Assembly: GCF_026230175.1 (NCBI RefSeq)
Contig: NZ_CP104208.1
Coordinates: 2,790,001-2,854,000 of the forward strand
DNA length: 64,000 nt
Reading direction: 5' to 3'
Origin: Desulfovibrio mangrovi
GTDB lineage: Bacteria > Desulfobacterota > Desulfovibrionia > Desulfovibrionales > Desulfovibrionaceae
Made by a program: the position numbers and the translations under genes. Each line of letters starts with the position of its first letter. The stretch's first letter is position 1. The notes beneath the pieces were generated by a model. The model was not told the DNA's origin, searched no databases, and saw only the letters and a list, made by a program, of their open reading frames with translations. Of the stretch, positions 9,226 to 19,490 are shown in pieces.

Positions 9226-9978
9226 TTACTTTGATTTGCTATCCAGTGTCAAGTCCAGCTGCCAGCGAGTTAACGCATTGAATACATTCTGCCTTAGTCC
9301 CTTGTTGCGGGAAGCGAGTTCCCAGAAGTCATCCATGACCTCCTTGCGGCGGGAATCGAATGCAGAGGGACAGGGATTGCTCCACAACGGAAGCTCCCAC
9401 TGCCTGACGCAGCGGTTGATGACGGACTTCTCGACCAGCATGAGCGGACGGATGACCATGAGACGACCGCCGAAGAAGGCTTCCTTCATGGACATGCCCC
9501 GCACGCTGCCGCCTTCATACAGATTCATGAAGAACGTCCCCACAAGGTCGTCCGCATTATGCCCGAAAGCAAGGTGGGTCAGATTGTAGTCGCGGCACAG
9601 CTCGAACAGACGGGTGCGGCGCAACATGGCGCAGTAAAAGCAGGGGGAGTTGTTCCTGTTCTCGGGAGAATGCCCGCGCGCACCGTGATCGGTCACTTCC
9701 ACATGATAGGGAATACCGCGCTCCTGCAGCCATGGCACCATCGGGGCATGACTTTCTGGGTCGAAACCGGGATTCAGATGCAGGGCCATTATTTCAAAAG
9801 AGAACGGCACAATCCTGCGTCTGTGCAACAGCGTCTGCATGAGCACCCAGCTATCCATACCGCCGGACATGGCCACGCCCACGCGTGCGCCGGGGTAGAT
9901 CATCTGCGTGGATTGCATGAGCTTGCCCGCACTGCCAATGCACTGCTTCTGGGCGTATGAAAGTTTCTCTCGTGCCAT
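9226..9978 (-). CDS. TtcA-like PP-loop tRNA-thiolating ATPase
   Basis: A 250-residue protein with the PP-loop motif SGGMDS near residue 38 and a CFYC pair near 112, matching the TtcA branch of tRNA sulfur-transfer ATPases. These adenylate a cytidine or uridine in tRNA and insert sulfur, using an iron-sulfur cluster held by the cysteines. The GHNADD motif near 138 is also typical. TtcA proper makes 2-thiocytidine at position 32; the exact target here is an inference. The ATG at 9978 follows GAGGG with normal spacing. A second, different PP-loop thiolase lies at about 17.3-18.2 kb. Confidence 0.85.
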   Translation of the reverse strand: MAREKLSYAQKQCIGSAGKLMQSTQMIYPGARVGVAMSGGMDSWVLMQTLLHRRRIVPFSFEIMALHLNPGFDPESHAPMVPWLQERGIPYHVEVTDHGARGHSPENRNNSPCFYCAMLRRTRLFELCRDYNLTHLAFGHNADDLVGTFFMNLYEGGSVRGMSMKEAFFGGRLMVIRPLMLVEKSVINRCVRQWELPLWSNPCPSAFDSRRKEVMDDFWELASRNKGLRQNVFNALTRWQLDLTLDSKSK

Positions 9979-10481
9979 TTCCGTCCCTCTTCAAGACAAC
10001 AGGATCTGCAAACGACGCCCTGCCCGGAGCATCATCAAGGATATGCCGAATCGGACGGAGCGGTCTGCCGTTGCGGTCGCATACCCTTCTTCCACATGGT
10101 ACGCAACCGCTCACGCAGGAAGTAACGGCACATTTCTTGACAGCAGACCGTCACAAGAGTATGCTGCGCAGCTTGGCATATTGCGTCCTTTTATCTGTTG
10201 TTTTTTCAACCCGTTGCCTCCGGCAGTCAAGAGACACCGGAAGCGGAACCTTCTTCCCGCAGGCGTGAGGCTTTGCCGGAAGCAAAGCGAATTTCGCCCG
10301 CACAACGGTTCAGACGCATTATGATTATTGCTGCCTTGCCTATCAGGAGACGTTCCCTTCGGACCAAGGCTCTTTTTGTTTTTTTACGGCAGATGCGACA
10401 CACGACCATCAGCGTACCGGCAACGGCCCCTCGCCACGTTCCGTGCCATGGCACCGGAAACGGCAGCGGTGGAAGGCCTGC
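9979..10481. other. Gene-free intergenic stretch
   Basis: About 500 bases between divergent genes. Short open frames exist, but none has a convincing ribosome site, composition or recognisable protein. I see no clear RNA gene or strong terminator. It presumably carries promoters for the flanking genes. Confidence 0.5.
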
Positions 10482-11819
10482 ATGACATATATGAAGCGAC
10501 GCATTGTTATCTTTCTGGCCCTGCTGATTCTGGCAACCGGATTGGGGCTGGGAATCCATCAATGGACGCAGCGCGGAGTCATCCTGCTGGGCGACCCATC
10601 ATGGCCCAATCTGGCCTTGAAATCGCTGACGCGCATTGAACTGAAATCACCCGAGAGTAACTCGCATTTCTATCGCAGCGCTGACGGCTGGTTCATCAAG
10701 CCCCCCACGGGCGGCACCGCAGTCCGTGCCAGCGAGGCAAGACTGCAGAGCCTGCTCGACACCATAGGGCACACGCCGCCCACAGCCCATGTAGGCCGCT
10801 TTACGCGACGCGAAAAGAGCATTTTCGGTCTGGACAATGACGCCACCGGCATTACCCTAGAGGGCAATGGAATATGGGGCATTGCACTTGGTGCGGACGG
10901 CCCGGCGGAAGGCACCGTGTATGCCCGCAGTTCGTTGCAAGGCGATCAGGTTGTGTTGGTGAGCAACCAGTATCGGAATCTTTTTTCCAAACCCGAATCC
11001 TTCTTTCACGATCTGCGCCTCGTAAGCACCACCGAGCCCGAGGCGATTACACGCATCAGCGCAGAAGGACCGGGCGTAGGCGTATGGGAGATAAGCCGCA
11101 AGGGTGACATGTTTGCCTTCACGGCACCGGAGCAGCTCACGCGGCACTCCGTGGCACAGGCCAAGGCGGCCCTCTACCTGCATATGCTGGTGAACGCACG
11201 GGCACGGAAAATTACTGCCGACCCGCAGACCGCGCTGCCGCCCCTGTCGCTCAAGCTTTCCGTATGGACCAAAAAGTCATCGACGCCGGAAACCATTGAG
11301 CTGTATCATGACGGATCGGACGGAAAGACATTTTTCTGCCGTCTCTCGCGGCAGACCGTTCCCGTTGAGGTGGAAGCCGAGCTTGTGGACAAGCTCACCG
11401 CTTCCGCCTTTGCACTGCGTGAAAAGCCCGTGCTGGAAGTGGACCTGAGCCAGACCGAGGAACAACGCTTCACCGTGCGCCGGAACGGCAACGTCCGCAC
11501 ATATGCGGCGCTGCGCACACCGGACGGCTGGCATGAAAGCGCTTCGGGCAAGGAACTGACCGGACTCGATGTGATCATGTGGCGACTTGGCTCGCTGCAG
11601 TTCATAGAGGCACCACGCAAGGAACTGCCGGACGGAGCGCGCAGTCTGCTGACCTGGGCCCTGCGGGGACAGAACAAGCAGTTACTGGCGACCGTGCATT
11701 TTTATTCGGATCCGGCTTCGGCCGGACGATGCTGGGTACAGGTAGAAGGTGAAGACATCTGGTTCCCGGCGGAAAGACTGCTGCTCGACGACCTCATGAG
11801 CAGACTGCCCACCCTGTAA
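10482..11819 (+). CDS. DUF4340-type membrane-anchored protein
   Basis: A 445-residue protein with an N-terminal membrane anchor (about residues 4-24) and a long periplasmic or exported portion matching the DUF4340 layout, with a repeated beta-rich fold. The ATG at 10482 follows GGAAGG by five bases; an upstream ATG at 10443 lacks a site. In other bacteria DUF4340 genes usually follow ABC-type export genes of the GldF/GldG kind. Here no such genes lie upstream, so this copy is an orphan next to rpoZ. The molecular function is unknown. Confidence 0.7.
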   Translation: MTYMKRRIVIFLALLILATGLGLGIHQWTQRGVILLGDPSWPNLALKSLTRIELKSPESNSHFYRSADGWFIKPPTGGTAVRASEARLQSLLDTIGHTPPTAHVGRFTRREKSIFGLDNDATGITLEGNGIWGIALGADGPAEGTVYARSSLQGDQVVLVSNQYRNLFSKPESFFHDLRLVSTTEPEAITRISAEGPGVGVWEISRKGDMFAFTAPEQLTRHSVAQAKAALYLHMLVNARARKITADPQTALPPLSLKLSVWTKKSSTPETIELYHDGSDGKTFFCRLSRQTVPVEVEAELVDKLTASAFALREKPVLEVDLSQTEEQRFTVRRNGNVRTYAALRTPDGWHESASGKELTGLDVIMWRLGSLQFIEAPRKELPDGARSLLTWALRGQNKQLLATVHFYSDPASAGRCWVQVEGEDIWFPAERLLLDDLMSRLPTL

Positions 11820-11877
11820 CGGGAAAAACGAGAACAACGGAACCTCGTTCCGTGCATTTCAATACAAGGAGTCAAAC

Positions 11878-12102
11878 ATGGCCCGTATTACCGTAGAAGA
11901 TTGCCAGAAGCGTATCGGCAACCGCTTCCTGCTGGTTCAGATGGCTATCAAGCGCGTTCAGCAGTTCCGCGAAGGCTACAAGCCCCTCGTGGACAGCAAG
12001 AACAAGGAAGTTGTGACCGCTCTGCGCGAAATCGCCGCAGGCAAGGTCATGCCCGACAACATGGACTGGTACACTCACGAAGAAACCAAGACTGCCGAGT
12101 AA
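11878..12102 (+). CDS. rpoZ: RNA polymerase omega subunit
   Basis: A 74-residue protein beginning MARITVEDC, with the [11 protein letters not shown] segment that binds the C-terminal part of beta-prime. Omega helps RNA polymerase assembly and can form part of the ppGpp site. Length and sequence are normal for the family. A clear AAGGAGT ribosome site precedes the ATG. It is followed nine bases later by dnaJ. Confidence 0.95.
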   Translation: MARITVEDCQKRIGNRFLLVQMAIKRVQQFREGYKPLVDSKNKEVVTALREIAAGKVMPDNMDWYTHEETKTAE

Positions 12103-12111
12103 CAGGGAACC

Positions 12112-13236
12112 ATGAGCCAGCGTGACTACTACGAAGTGCTTGGCGTAAGCCGAAGCGCCTCGCAAGACGAGATCAAGAAAGCCTACCGCAAGAAAGCCAT
12201 GGAGTTCCATCCGGACCGCAATCCGGACAACCCCGAGGCAGAAGCTTTGTTCAAGGAAGCGGCGGAAGCGTATGATGTCCTGCGCGACGCCGACAAGCGC
12301 CAACGCTACGACAAGTTCGGACACGCGGGAGTCAGCAGCAACGGCTTCGGCGGTGGCGGCTTCCATAGTGCGGAAGATATCTTCAGCCAGTTCGGCGATA
12401 TCTTCGGCGACCTGTTCGGCTTTTCCATGGGTGGCGCATCCCGCGGGCCTCGCGCCCAGACGGGTGCGGACCTGCGTTACAACCTGACCATCAACTTCCG
12501 GCAGGCTGCCAAGGGCGACGAAGTCACCCTGAAGATCCCCAAGCGGGTCTCCTGCCCGGAATGTGAAGGTTCCGGCGCAGCCCCCGGCACCACTGCGGAA
12601 ACCTGCTCGCGTTGTAACGGACGCGGCCAGGTGCGCCAGAGTCAGGGCCCCTTCTCCATCTCCATGCCCTGCCACGCCTGCAGCGGCACCGGCCAGATAA
12701 TCTCCACCCCTTGCCCCCGCTGTCGCGGCGCGGGCATCGTGCAGGAGGTCAAGGAGCTTTCGGTGCGCATTCCTGCCGGAGTGGACTCCGGCAACAGGCT
12801 GCGCCTGCGTGGTGAAGGAGAACCCGGCATCCACGGCGGCCCTCCCGGCGACCTTTACGTGGTCATCTCCGTGGAGCAGGACAAGACCTTCCGCCGCCAT
12901 GGACAGGACCTCATCGTGACCCGCGAAATCTCCTTCGTGCAGGCAGCCCTTGGCGACCGCATCGAAGTGCCCACCCTTGACGATCCCATCACCGTGGAGA
13001 TCCCCAAGGGCACCCAGAACGGCGAGATATTCCGCATGCACGACTACGGCCTGCCCTCTCTGGGCTACGGCTCAAACGGCGACCTGCTCGTGGAGATCGT
13101 GGTCAAGACGCCCACCAAGCTGAGCAAGCGTCAGGAAGAACTCCTGCGCGAGTTCGCGCAGCTTGAGGAAGAAAAGCCCATGACCAAGGCAAAGAACCTG
13201 TTCAAGAAAGTCGGCAAGGCCATGGGAGTGGACTAG
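12112..13236 (+). CDS. dnaJ: Chaperone DnaJ (Hsp40)
   Basis: A 374-residue class I J-protein that delivers unfolded proteins to DnaK and stimulates its ATPase. The J domain has HPD at residues 33-35, followed by a Gly/Phe-rich segment (about 70-105). The zinc-finger region holds four CxxCxGxG repeats ([32 protein letters not shown]), and then the two C-terminal substrate-binding beta domains. The gene follows rpoZ closely and precedes moaC by one base pair, with the moaC ribosome site inside its end. No dnaK or grpE lies nearby. Confidence 0.97.
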   Translation: MSQRDYYEVLGVSRSASQDEIKKAYRKKAMEFHPDRNPDNPEAEALFKEAAEAYDVLRDADKRQRYDKFGHAGVSSNGFGGGGFHSAEDIFSQFGDIFGDLFGFSMGGASRGPRAQTGADLRYNLTINFRQAAKGDEVTLKIPKRVSCPECEGSGAAPGTTAETCSRCNGRGQVRQSQGPFSISMPCHACSGTGQIISTPCPRCRGAGIVQEVKELSVRIPAGVDSGNRLRLRGEGEPGIHGGPPGDLYVVISVEQDKTFRRHGQDLIVTREISFVQAALGDRIEVPTLDDPITVEIPKGTQNGEIFRMHDYGLPSLGYGSNGDLLVEIVVKTPTKLSKRQEELLREFAQLEEEKPMTKAKNLFKKVGKAMGVD

Positions 13237-13237
13237 C

Positions 13238-13720
13238 ATGAGCGATCAGGATTTTTCCCACATGAGTGCGGACGGCTCCATCACCATGGTGGATGTGGGC
13301 CACAAGAACGACACCCGCCGCGTGGCCATTGTGCGCACGGTAGTTGAAGTTTCTCCCAACACGCTGGACCTGCTCAAACGGCAGGCCCTGCCCAAGGGAG
13401 ACGTGCTCACCACCGCAAAGGTCGCAGGCATACTTGCGGCCAAGCGCACGTGGGAACTCATCCCCCTCTGCCATCCCCTGTTCCTCAGCTATGTGGATGT
13501 GCGGTTTTCCATCGAAGATGAAACCTGCCAGATTCACATAGAGGCCGAAGCACGCACCACCGGCCAGACCGGTGTGGAAATGGAAGCGCTTGTCGCTGCC
13601 CAGACAGCCGCCATGACCATTTACGACATGTGCAAAGCCGTACAGAAAGATATTGTCATCCGCGACTGCCGCCTCGTCTACAAGGCGGGCGGCAAGAGCG
13701 GAGAATTCCGCGCGGAATAG
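13238..13720 (+). CDS. moaC: Cyclic pyranopterin monophosphate synthase
   Basis: A 160-residue MoaC, which converts the MoaA product to cyclic pyranopterin monophosphate, the first intermediate of molybdenum-cofactor synthesis. Typical motifs are MVDVGHKND near residue 14, LIPLCHPLFLS near 73-83 and MEALVAAQTAAMTIYDMCKA near 110-130. The cofactor would serve tungsten or molybdenum formate dehydrogenases common in this group. It is translationally linked to dnaJ, with its start two bases after the dnaJ stop and a GGGAG site within dnaJ. Confidence 0.96.
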   Translation: MSDQDFSHMSADGSITMVDVGHKNDTRRVAIVRTVVEVSPNTLDLLKRQALPKGDVLTTAKVAGILAAKRTWELIPLCHPLFLSYVDVRFSIEDETCQIHIEAEARTTGQTGVEMEALVAAQTAAMTIYDMCKAVQKDIVIRDCRLVYKAGGKSGEFRAE

Positions 13721-13757
13721 CCATTCCGTTTCGGAACCGGACAAGGGCAAAGTGCTG

Positions 13758-13796
13758 AGGGCTCGCTCCGCAAGGGGCGGGCCCTTGGTATTTTTT
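13758..13796 (+). terminator. Probable terminator after moaC
   Basis: A GC-rich imperfect hairpin (GGGCTCGCTCC / GGGGCGGGCCC around a GCAA loop), followed by a TATTTTTT stretch. Mismatches lower confidence. Confidence 0.6.
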
Positions 13797-13968
13797 GTCT
13801 TATTCACACTTTTGACAATTCCCGCCGGTTGGACTATGCAGTGCTGTTTCTGCGCGATGCTGCGGCGACATGCCTGACAGCACGCAACAACCGCCCGCCG
13901 GACCGCCTTCATCCCCAGCATTTCGCCGGATGAACGCGGCGGCAGACCAAGCTTCGAGATTAAGCGAC

Positions 13969-15207
13969 ATGAGCAGCGTACAAAAGATCAAAGGCTTTGC
14001 CGACATGTTCTCGCCCGACAGCGACGCCTTCACCTTCATGGAAGGCATCGGCCGCGAGGTTTTCGGCAGCTTCGGCTATACCGAACTGCGCACTCCCATT
14101 CTGGAGCGCACCGAACTCTTCAAGCGCTCCATCGGTGACGAAACCGACGTAGTGCAGAAGGAAATGTACACCTTTGACGACCGCAAGGGCCGCTCCCTGA
14201 CCATGCGTCCGGAAGCCACCGCCGGCGTCATGCGCGCCTACATCGAAGCCAACGTGCATGCGCAGGAACAGGTTGCCAAGCTGTTCACCTTCGGCCCCAT
14301 GTTCCGTTACGAGCGTCCCCAGAAGGGACGCATGCGCCAGTTCCACCAGATCAACTGCGAATGTCTGGGCCCCAACGAGCCCTATGCGGACGCGGAAGTC
14401 ATCCTCATGCTGATGACCTTCCTCACCCGCATCGGCCTCACCGATCTTTCCCTTGAGATCAACTCCCTTGGCTGCCGCGAGTGCCGTCCCAAGTACAACG
14501 AAGCGCTCAAGCAGTTCTTCGCCAAGCTGGACACCTCCGCCCTGTGCGAAGACTGCCGCCGCCGCATGGAGACCAATCCCCTGCGCGTGCTGGACTGCAA
14601 GGTTCCGGCCTGCAAGGAGCTGACCAAGGACGCGCCCACCATTCTGGAACACAACTGCCCCGAATGCGCCGACCACCACGCCAAGGTGCTCGCCGTGCTC
14701 GACCGCGCAGGCATCAAGTATATTGAGAACGTGCGCCTCGTGCGCGGTCTGGACTATTACAACCGCACCACCTTCGAAGTGGTTTCCGGTTCCATCGGCG
14801 CTCAGGCTTCCGTTGCCGGTGGCGGCCGTTACGACGGTCTCATCAAGCAGCTCGGCGGCCCCGATGTGCCCGGTGTGGGCTTTGCCTGCGGCATGGAACG
14901 CCTCGCCCTCATGCTGGGCGAACGCTCCGCTGCACAGCCCGACTTCTTCATCGCCGTGCTGGATGAAAACGGCCTTGAAGTCGCGCTTATGCTGGCACAG
15001 GCACTGCGCGAAGCCGGCAAGGTCGGCGAACTCGCCTTTGCCGCCAAGTCCATGAAGGCCCAGATGCGTCAGGCCAGCCGCAAGAACGCCCGCAAGGTAC
15101 TCATCCTCGGCGGCGACGAACTGGCGAACAACACCGTTGTCGTCAAGGACATGGCCTCCGGCGAACAGATCTCCGTGCCCATGGCCGAGATTGTTGAACA
15201 TATTTAA
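13969..15207 (+). CDS. hisS: Histidyl-tRNA synthetase
   Basis: A class II synthetase of 412 residues that charges tRNA-His. It shows the class II motif 2 region (FRYERPQKGRMRQFHQ), the HisRS signature GLDYYNRTTFEVV, the GGGRYDGL loop and the C-terminal anticodon-binding domain. The start at 13969 (MSSVQKIKGF) gives the usual N-terminus; a 33-residue extension from 13870 looks non-coding. It is followed by aspS 62 bases later, so the two are likely co-transcribed. The cognate tRNA-His gene lies about 8.5 kb away. Confidence 0.96.
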   Translation: MSSVQKIKGFADMFSPDSDAFTFMEGIGREVFGSFGYTELRTPILERTELFKRSIGDETDVVQKEMYTFDDRKGRSLTMRPEATAGVMRAYIEANVHAQEQVAKLFTFGPMFRYERPQKGRMRQFHQINCECLGPNEPYADAEVILMLMTFLTRIGLTDLSLEINSLGCRECRPKYNEALKQFFAKLDTSALCEDCRRRMETNPLRVLDCKVPACKELTKDAPTILEHNCPECADHHAKVLAVLDRAGIKYIENVRLVRGLDYYNRTTFEVVSGSIGAQASVAGGGRYDGLIKQLGGPDVPGVGFACGMERLALMLGERSAAQPDFFIAVLDENGLEVALMLAQALREAGKVGELAFAAKSMKAQMRQASRKNARKVLILGGDELANNTVVVKDMASGEQISVPMAEIVEHI

Positions 15208-15269
15208 ATAATCACACCACCATAAACATCTTACAGGACAGACTGTCCGCACGTCATGAGGATATGACA

Positions 15270-17090
<1,821 letters not shown>

Positions 17091-17118
17091 CGCAACGCGT
17101 TATTACGAGAGAATACGA

Positions 17119-17148
17119 AGCCCCCGTCCGCAAGGACGGGGGCTTTTT
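17119..17148 (+). terminator. Terminator of hisS-aspS
   Basis: Perfect 11-base arms (17119-17129 and 17134-17144) with a GCAA loop and a TTTTT tail. Strong. Confidence 0.93.
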
Positions 17149-17225
17149 GCATGTGGCCTCAATAGAAACAGATAGCCAGCCTATTTACCCTTGAAAGAGC
17201 GCCTCTCTTTACTCTCTCTTGCCAA

Positions 17226-17257
17226 CAAAAAAAGCAGGACTGCTTGCGCAGCCCTGC
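17226..17257 (-). terminator. Terminator of the TtuA-like gene
   Basis: On the minus strand, near-perfect 10-base arms (17248-17257 and 17234-17243) with a GCAA-type loop are followed by a run of seven T residues (17227-17233 on the plus strand is AAAAAAA). Confidence 0.85.
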
Positions 17258-17288
17258 CCTTCTATTTGTCGTGTAACAGTCCGTCCGG

Positions 17289-18194
17289 CTACTTCCGCTC
17301 CGCCACGGCATCCTTGATGCGGCAAACACCGCATACTTCGGCGGAGGTGGGATAGCCACAGGAGGTGCAAGGGGCGAGGGTGTCGCCGGTAAGGGCCTCC
17401 TGACGCTGGAAGGGGGCCTTACCCTTCTCGAGGAAGCCGAGGTAGAAGGCGAGCTTGCGGCCGGGCATTTCTTCTTCCAGATCGGCCCACAGCTTCTTGT
17501 AGGAGGTGAAGCTTGCGCCCTTGGAATAGGGGCACGGCGCGTAGTGGTAGGGAATGCCCTGCAGGAAGGACCAGTTGGCGGTCTCAAACTCGGAAAGACG
17601 GAACAGGGGCTTCACCTTGCGGGCAAAACCGTTTTCCGCTTCCAGCATGGGGCCCTGATCGCTCAGGTAGCCCACGTCCCAACGCAGCACGTTGGAGAAC
17701 AGGCGGGCGATTTCGTCATCAAGGTTGTGGCCGGTAGCCAGCACGGTGTACTTTTCGTCCAGCGCCACCTTGTTGAAGAAATACCGCTTGATCTTGCCGC
17801 AGGCGGAACAGATGGGACGGTTCAGGCGCGCCTTCACATCGGGGATGGCAAGACCTTCCTTGGCCATTTCCTTCACGATGAGCGGAATGTCGTGCTCCTC
17901 GCAGAAGCGTTCCACGGTGCCCCGCGCAAATTCGGAGCTGTTGGGAATGCTGAGGTCGATATGCAGGCCGGTCACGTCGTAACCGAGGCGCTTGAGCACG
18001 AGAATGCAGGCCAGCGAATCCTTGCCGCCGGAAAGGGCGACGAGAATGCGGTCTTCCTTGGTGAACAGCTTTTCGGAATGAATGCCGCGTTCAACCTGAC
18101 GGATGAAGAACAGATCGAAGCATTCGGCGCAGAAGCCCGTGTTATGGCTGGGCAGTGCGACGACTGCGGGCACTTTGCAGCGTTTGCATTTCAT
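17289..18194 (-). CDS. TtuA/Ncs6-type tRNA 2-thiolation enzyme
   Basis: A 301-residue PP-loop ATPase with SGGKDS near residue 55. An N-terminal zinc ribbon (CKRCK... and CAECF) and a C-terminal zinc ribbon (CTSCGY... CGVCR) flank the core, and a central CSAC provides iron-sulfur cluster ligands. This is the TtuA/Ncs6/CTU1 layout, unlike TtcA. These proteins thiolate U54 or the wobble uridine of tRNA, using sulfur handed over by a ubiquitin-like carrier protein. The small MoaD/ThiS-like gene 65 bases upstream on the same strand fits that carrier. The exact tRNA position modified is an inference. Confidence 0.88.
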   Translation of the reverse strand: MKCKRCKVPAVVALPSHNTGFCAECFDLFFIRQVERGIHSEKLFTKEDRILVALSGGKDSLACILVLKRLGYDVTGLHIDLSIPNSSEFARGTVERFCEEHDIPLIVKEMAKEGLAIPDVKARLNRPICSACGKIKRYFFNKVALDEKYTVLATGHNLDDEIARLFSNVLRWDVGYLSDQGPMLEAENGFARKVKPLFRLSEFETANWSFLQGIPYHYAPCPYSKGASFTSYKKLWADLEEEMPGRKLAFYLGFLEKGKAPFQRQEALTGDTLAPCTSCGYPTSAEVCGVCRIKDAVAERK

Positions 18195-18259
18195 GAAAAT
18201 ATCCTTGGGTGTTTGATCATGCGGCTCCCGTGGTGATGGGAAGCCGATCCGGTGCGCTT

Positions 18260-18487
18260 CTAGCCGCTGGAAACCACAGTGCGTACGATGACCTTGTCAC
18301 CGTGCTGCAGCTTCAGGTCCGGAGTGAGCAGGCCGCCGTCACGGATAACGAGTACCGTGGTGGGCCGAATCTGCAGCTGATTCAGCATCTGCAGCACGGT
18401 CTTCACCTGCATCACGCGGGTCTCGTTGGCCGGTTCGAGGGTTACGGTCACCCCGTACGGGGCTGGTTCATAGGTCTGTTCAGACAT
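18260..18487 (-). CDS. MoaD/ThiS-family small sulfur-carrier-like protein (TtuB-type)
   Basis: A 75-residue beta-grasp protein beginning MSEQTYEPAPYG. It contains the ThiS/MoaD-like core VLQMLNQLQIRPTTVLVIRDG and LQHGDKVIVRTVVSSG. It sits directly upstream of the TtuA-type thiolase on the same strand, as expected for its sulfur donor. Such carriers normally end in Gly-Gly, which is adenylated and thiocarboxylated. This one ends Ser-Ser-Gly, so only the terminal Gly is kept. Either the activating enzyme tolerates this or the protein acts differently. The start at 18487 is preferred over 18577. Confidence 0.8.
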   Translation of the reverse strand: MSEQTYEPAPYGVTVTLEPANETRVMQVKTVLQMLNQLQIRPTTVLVIRDGGLLTPDLKLQHGDKVIVRTVVSSG

Positions 18488-18834
18488 GATGCGTCCATTA
18501 TCGCTAAAAGGTGATGGAACGAGCCAAACCGCATTCTGAAACGGGTTGGTGTGCCATTGCCGCGTTCGTGAGGGCAACTTACGCGAATCCCCGCAATTGG
18601 CAACCCGAAGGGCCGCAGGGCACCCCGCAGGCTGACCCGGGAGCGTTTCAGATACGCAAGAAGCGTGTTGCTGTTAAAATTATTCCCTGCTTCACACAGC
18701 TAGCGACAGCCAAAACAGCACGCCTCACCTGAAGAATGAACACGCCTCTGCTGTACCTCTGCAGGGCTGCGCAGCATATGAAAAGCGGATACAACAGACA
18801 GGCCCAATTTTTTCAAGGATTTGTTCACACCTGC
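18488..18834. other. Intergenic stretch without a recognised gene
   Basis: Between the divergent sulfur-carrier gene and the response-regulator promoter. Short open frames here lack ribosome sites and family resemblance. No RNA gene is recognised. Confidence 0.45.
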
Positions 18835-18863
18835 TTGTCACGGACCTTATCCTGTAATACTAT
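18835..18863 (+). promoter_or_regulatory. Sigma-70-type promoter of the response-regulator gene
   Basis: TTGTCA (18835-18840), a 17-base spacer, then TACTAT (18858-18863). Both boxes are close to consensus with ideal spacing, about 95 bases before the response-regulator start. Confidence 0.7.
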
Positions 18864-18959
18864 AAGGGTATCCAGCAAAATAATTGCCCGGATCACTCTG
18901 TGCTGTTGTTATACTCACTGCAGACGCTCATGCTGAAACGGGTTCCCATGGAGGTGTCC

Positions 18960-19331
18960 ATGTCCAGCAAGAAGATCCTCGTTGTCGATGACGAAAAGCA
19001 TATCCGCATGCTCTATCAGGAAGAGCTTGAGGCGGAAGGATATATTGTCGCCACCTCCGACGGTCAGGAAGCCATTCTTGCTGTCATCGCCCGCGAAACG
19101 CCCCGCGTTGTGATCCTCGACATCAAACTCGGACCGGACGTTTCCGGCCTTGACCTGCTGCAGCAGATTCGCAGCAAGGATCAGGACCTGCCCGTCATTC
19201 TCAGCACGGCGTACGACAGCTTCCAGCATGACCTGAAATCCATTGCGGCTGACTTTTATGTGGTGAAATCCGTGGACCTGACCGAGCTCAAGCTCCGCGT
19301 CTCGCAGGCCATGCTTAAGAATCCCCACTAA
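18960..19331 (+). CDS. Single-domain (CheY-like) response regulator
   Basis: A 123-residue stand-alone receiver domain. Acidic pocket Asp10/Asp11, phospho-acceptor Asp54 (VVILDIKLG), the Thr of LSTAYD and the conserved Lys of VVKSVD are all present, so phosphorylation should occur. There is no output domain, so it probably acts by protein contact or within a phosphorelay. The ATG at 18960 follows GGAGGT by four bases and is preferred over longer forms. No kinase is adjacent; the hybrid kinase with an Hpt domain at about 24-27 kb is a possible but unproven partner. Confidence 0.93.
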   Translation: MSSKKILVVDDEKHIRMLYQEELEAEGYIVATSDGQEAILAVIARETPRVVILDIKLGPDVSGLDLLQQIRSKDQDLPVILSTAYDSFQHDLKSIAADFYVVKSVDLTELKLRVSQAMLKNPH

Positions 19332-19377
19332 AACATATTGCTATCTCTCTACGGGGTGTCTGATGGTTGGGATCCGG

Positions 19378-19410
19378 GCGGCGTCGAAAAGACGCCGCTC
19401 CTGTTTTCGG
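19378..19410 (+). terminator. Probable terminator of the response-regulator gene
   Basis: Perfect 8-base arms GCGGCGTC / GACGCCGC (19378-19385 and 19391-19398) with an A-rich loop, followed by TCCTGTTTT. The T tract is interrupted. Confidence 0.6.
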
Positions 19411-19490
19411 CGTCCGGAACAGTGCGAGCAGAACAGAATCTTCCAAGCCGCGGTCAGGCTAAGCCGTTCAAAGCCCAGCTCCCACCACGC

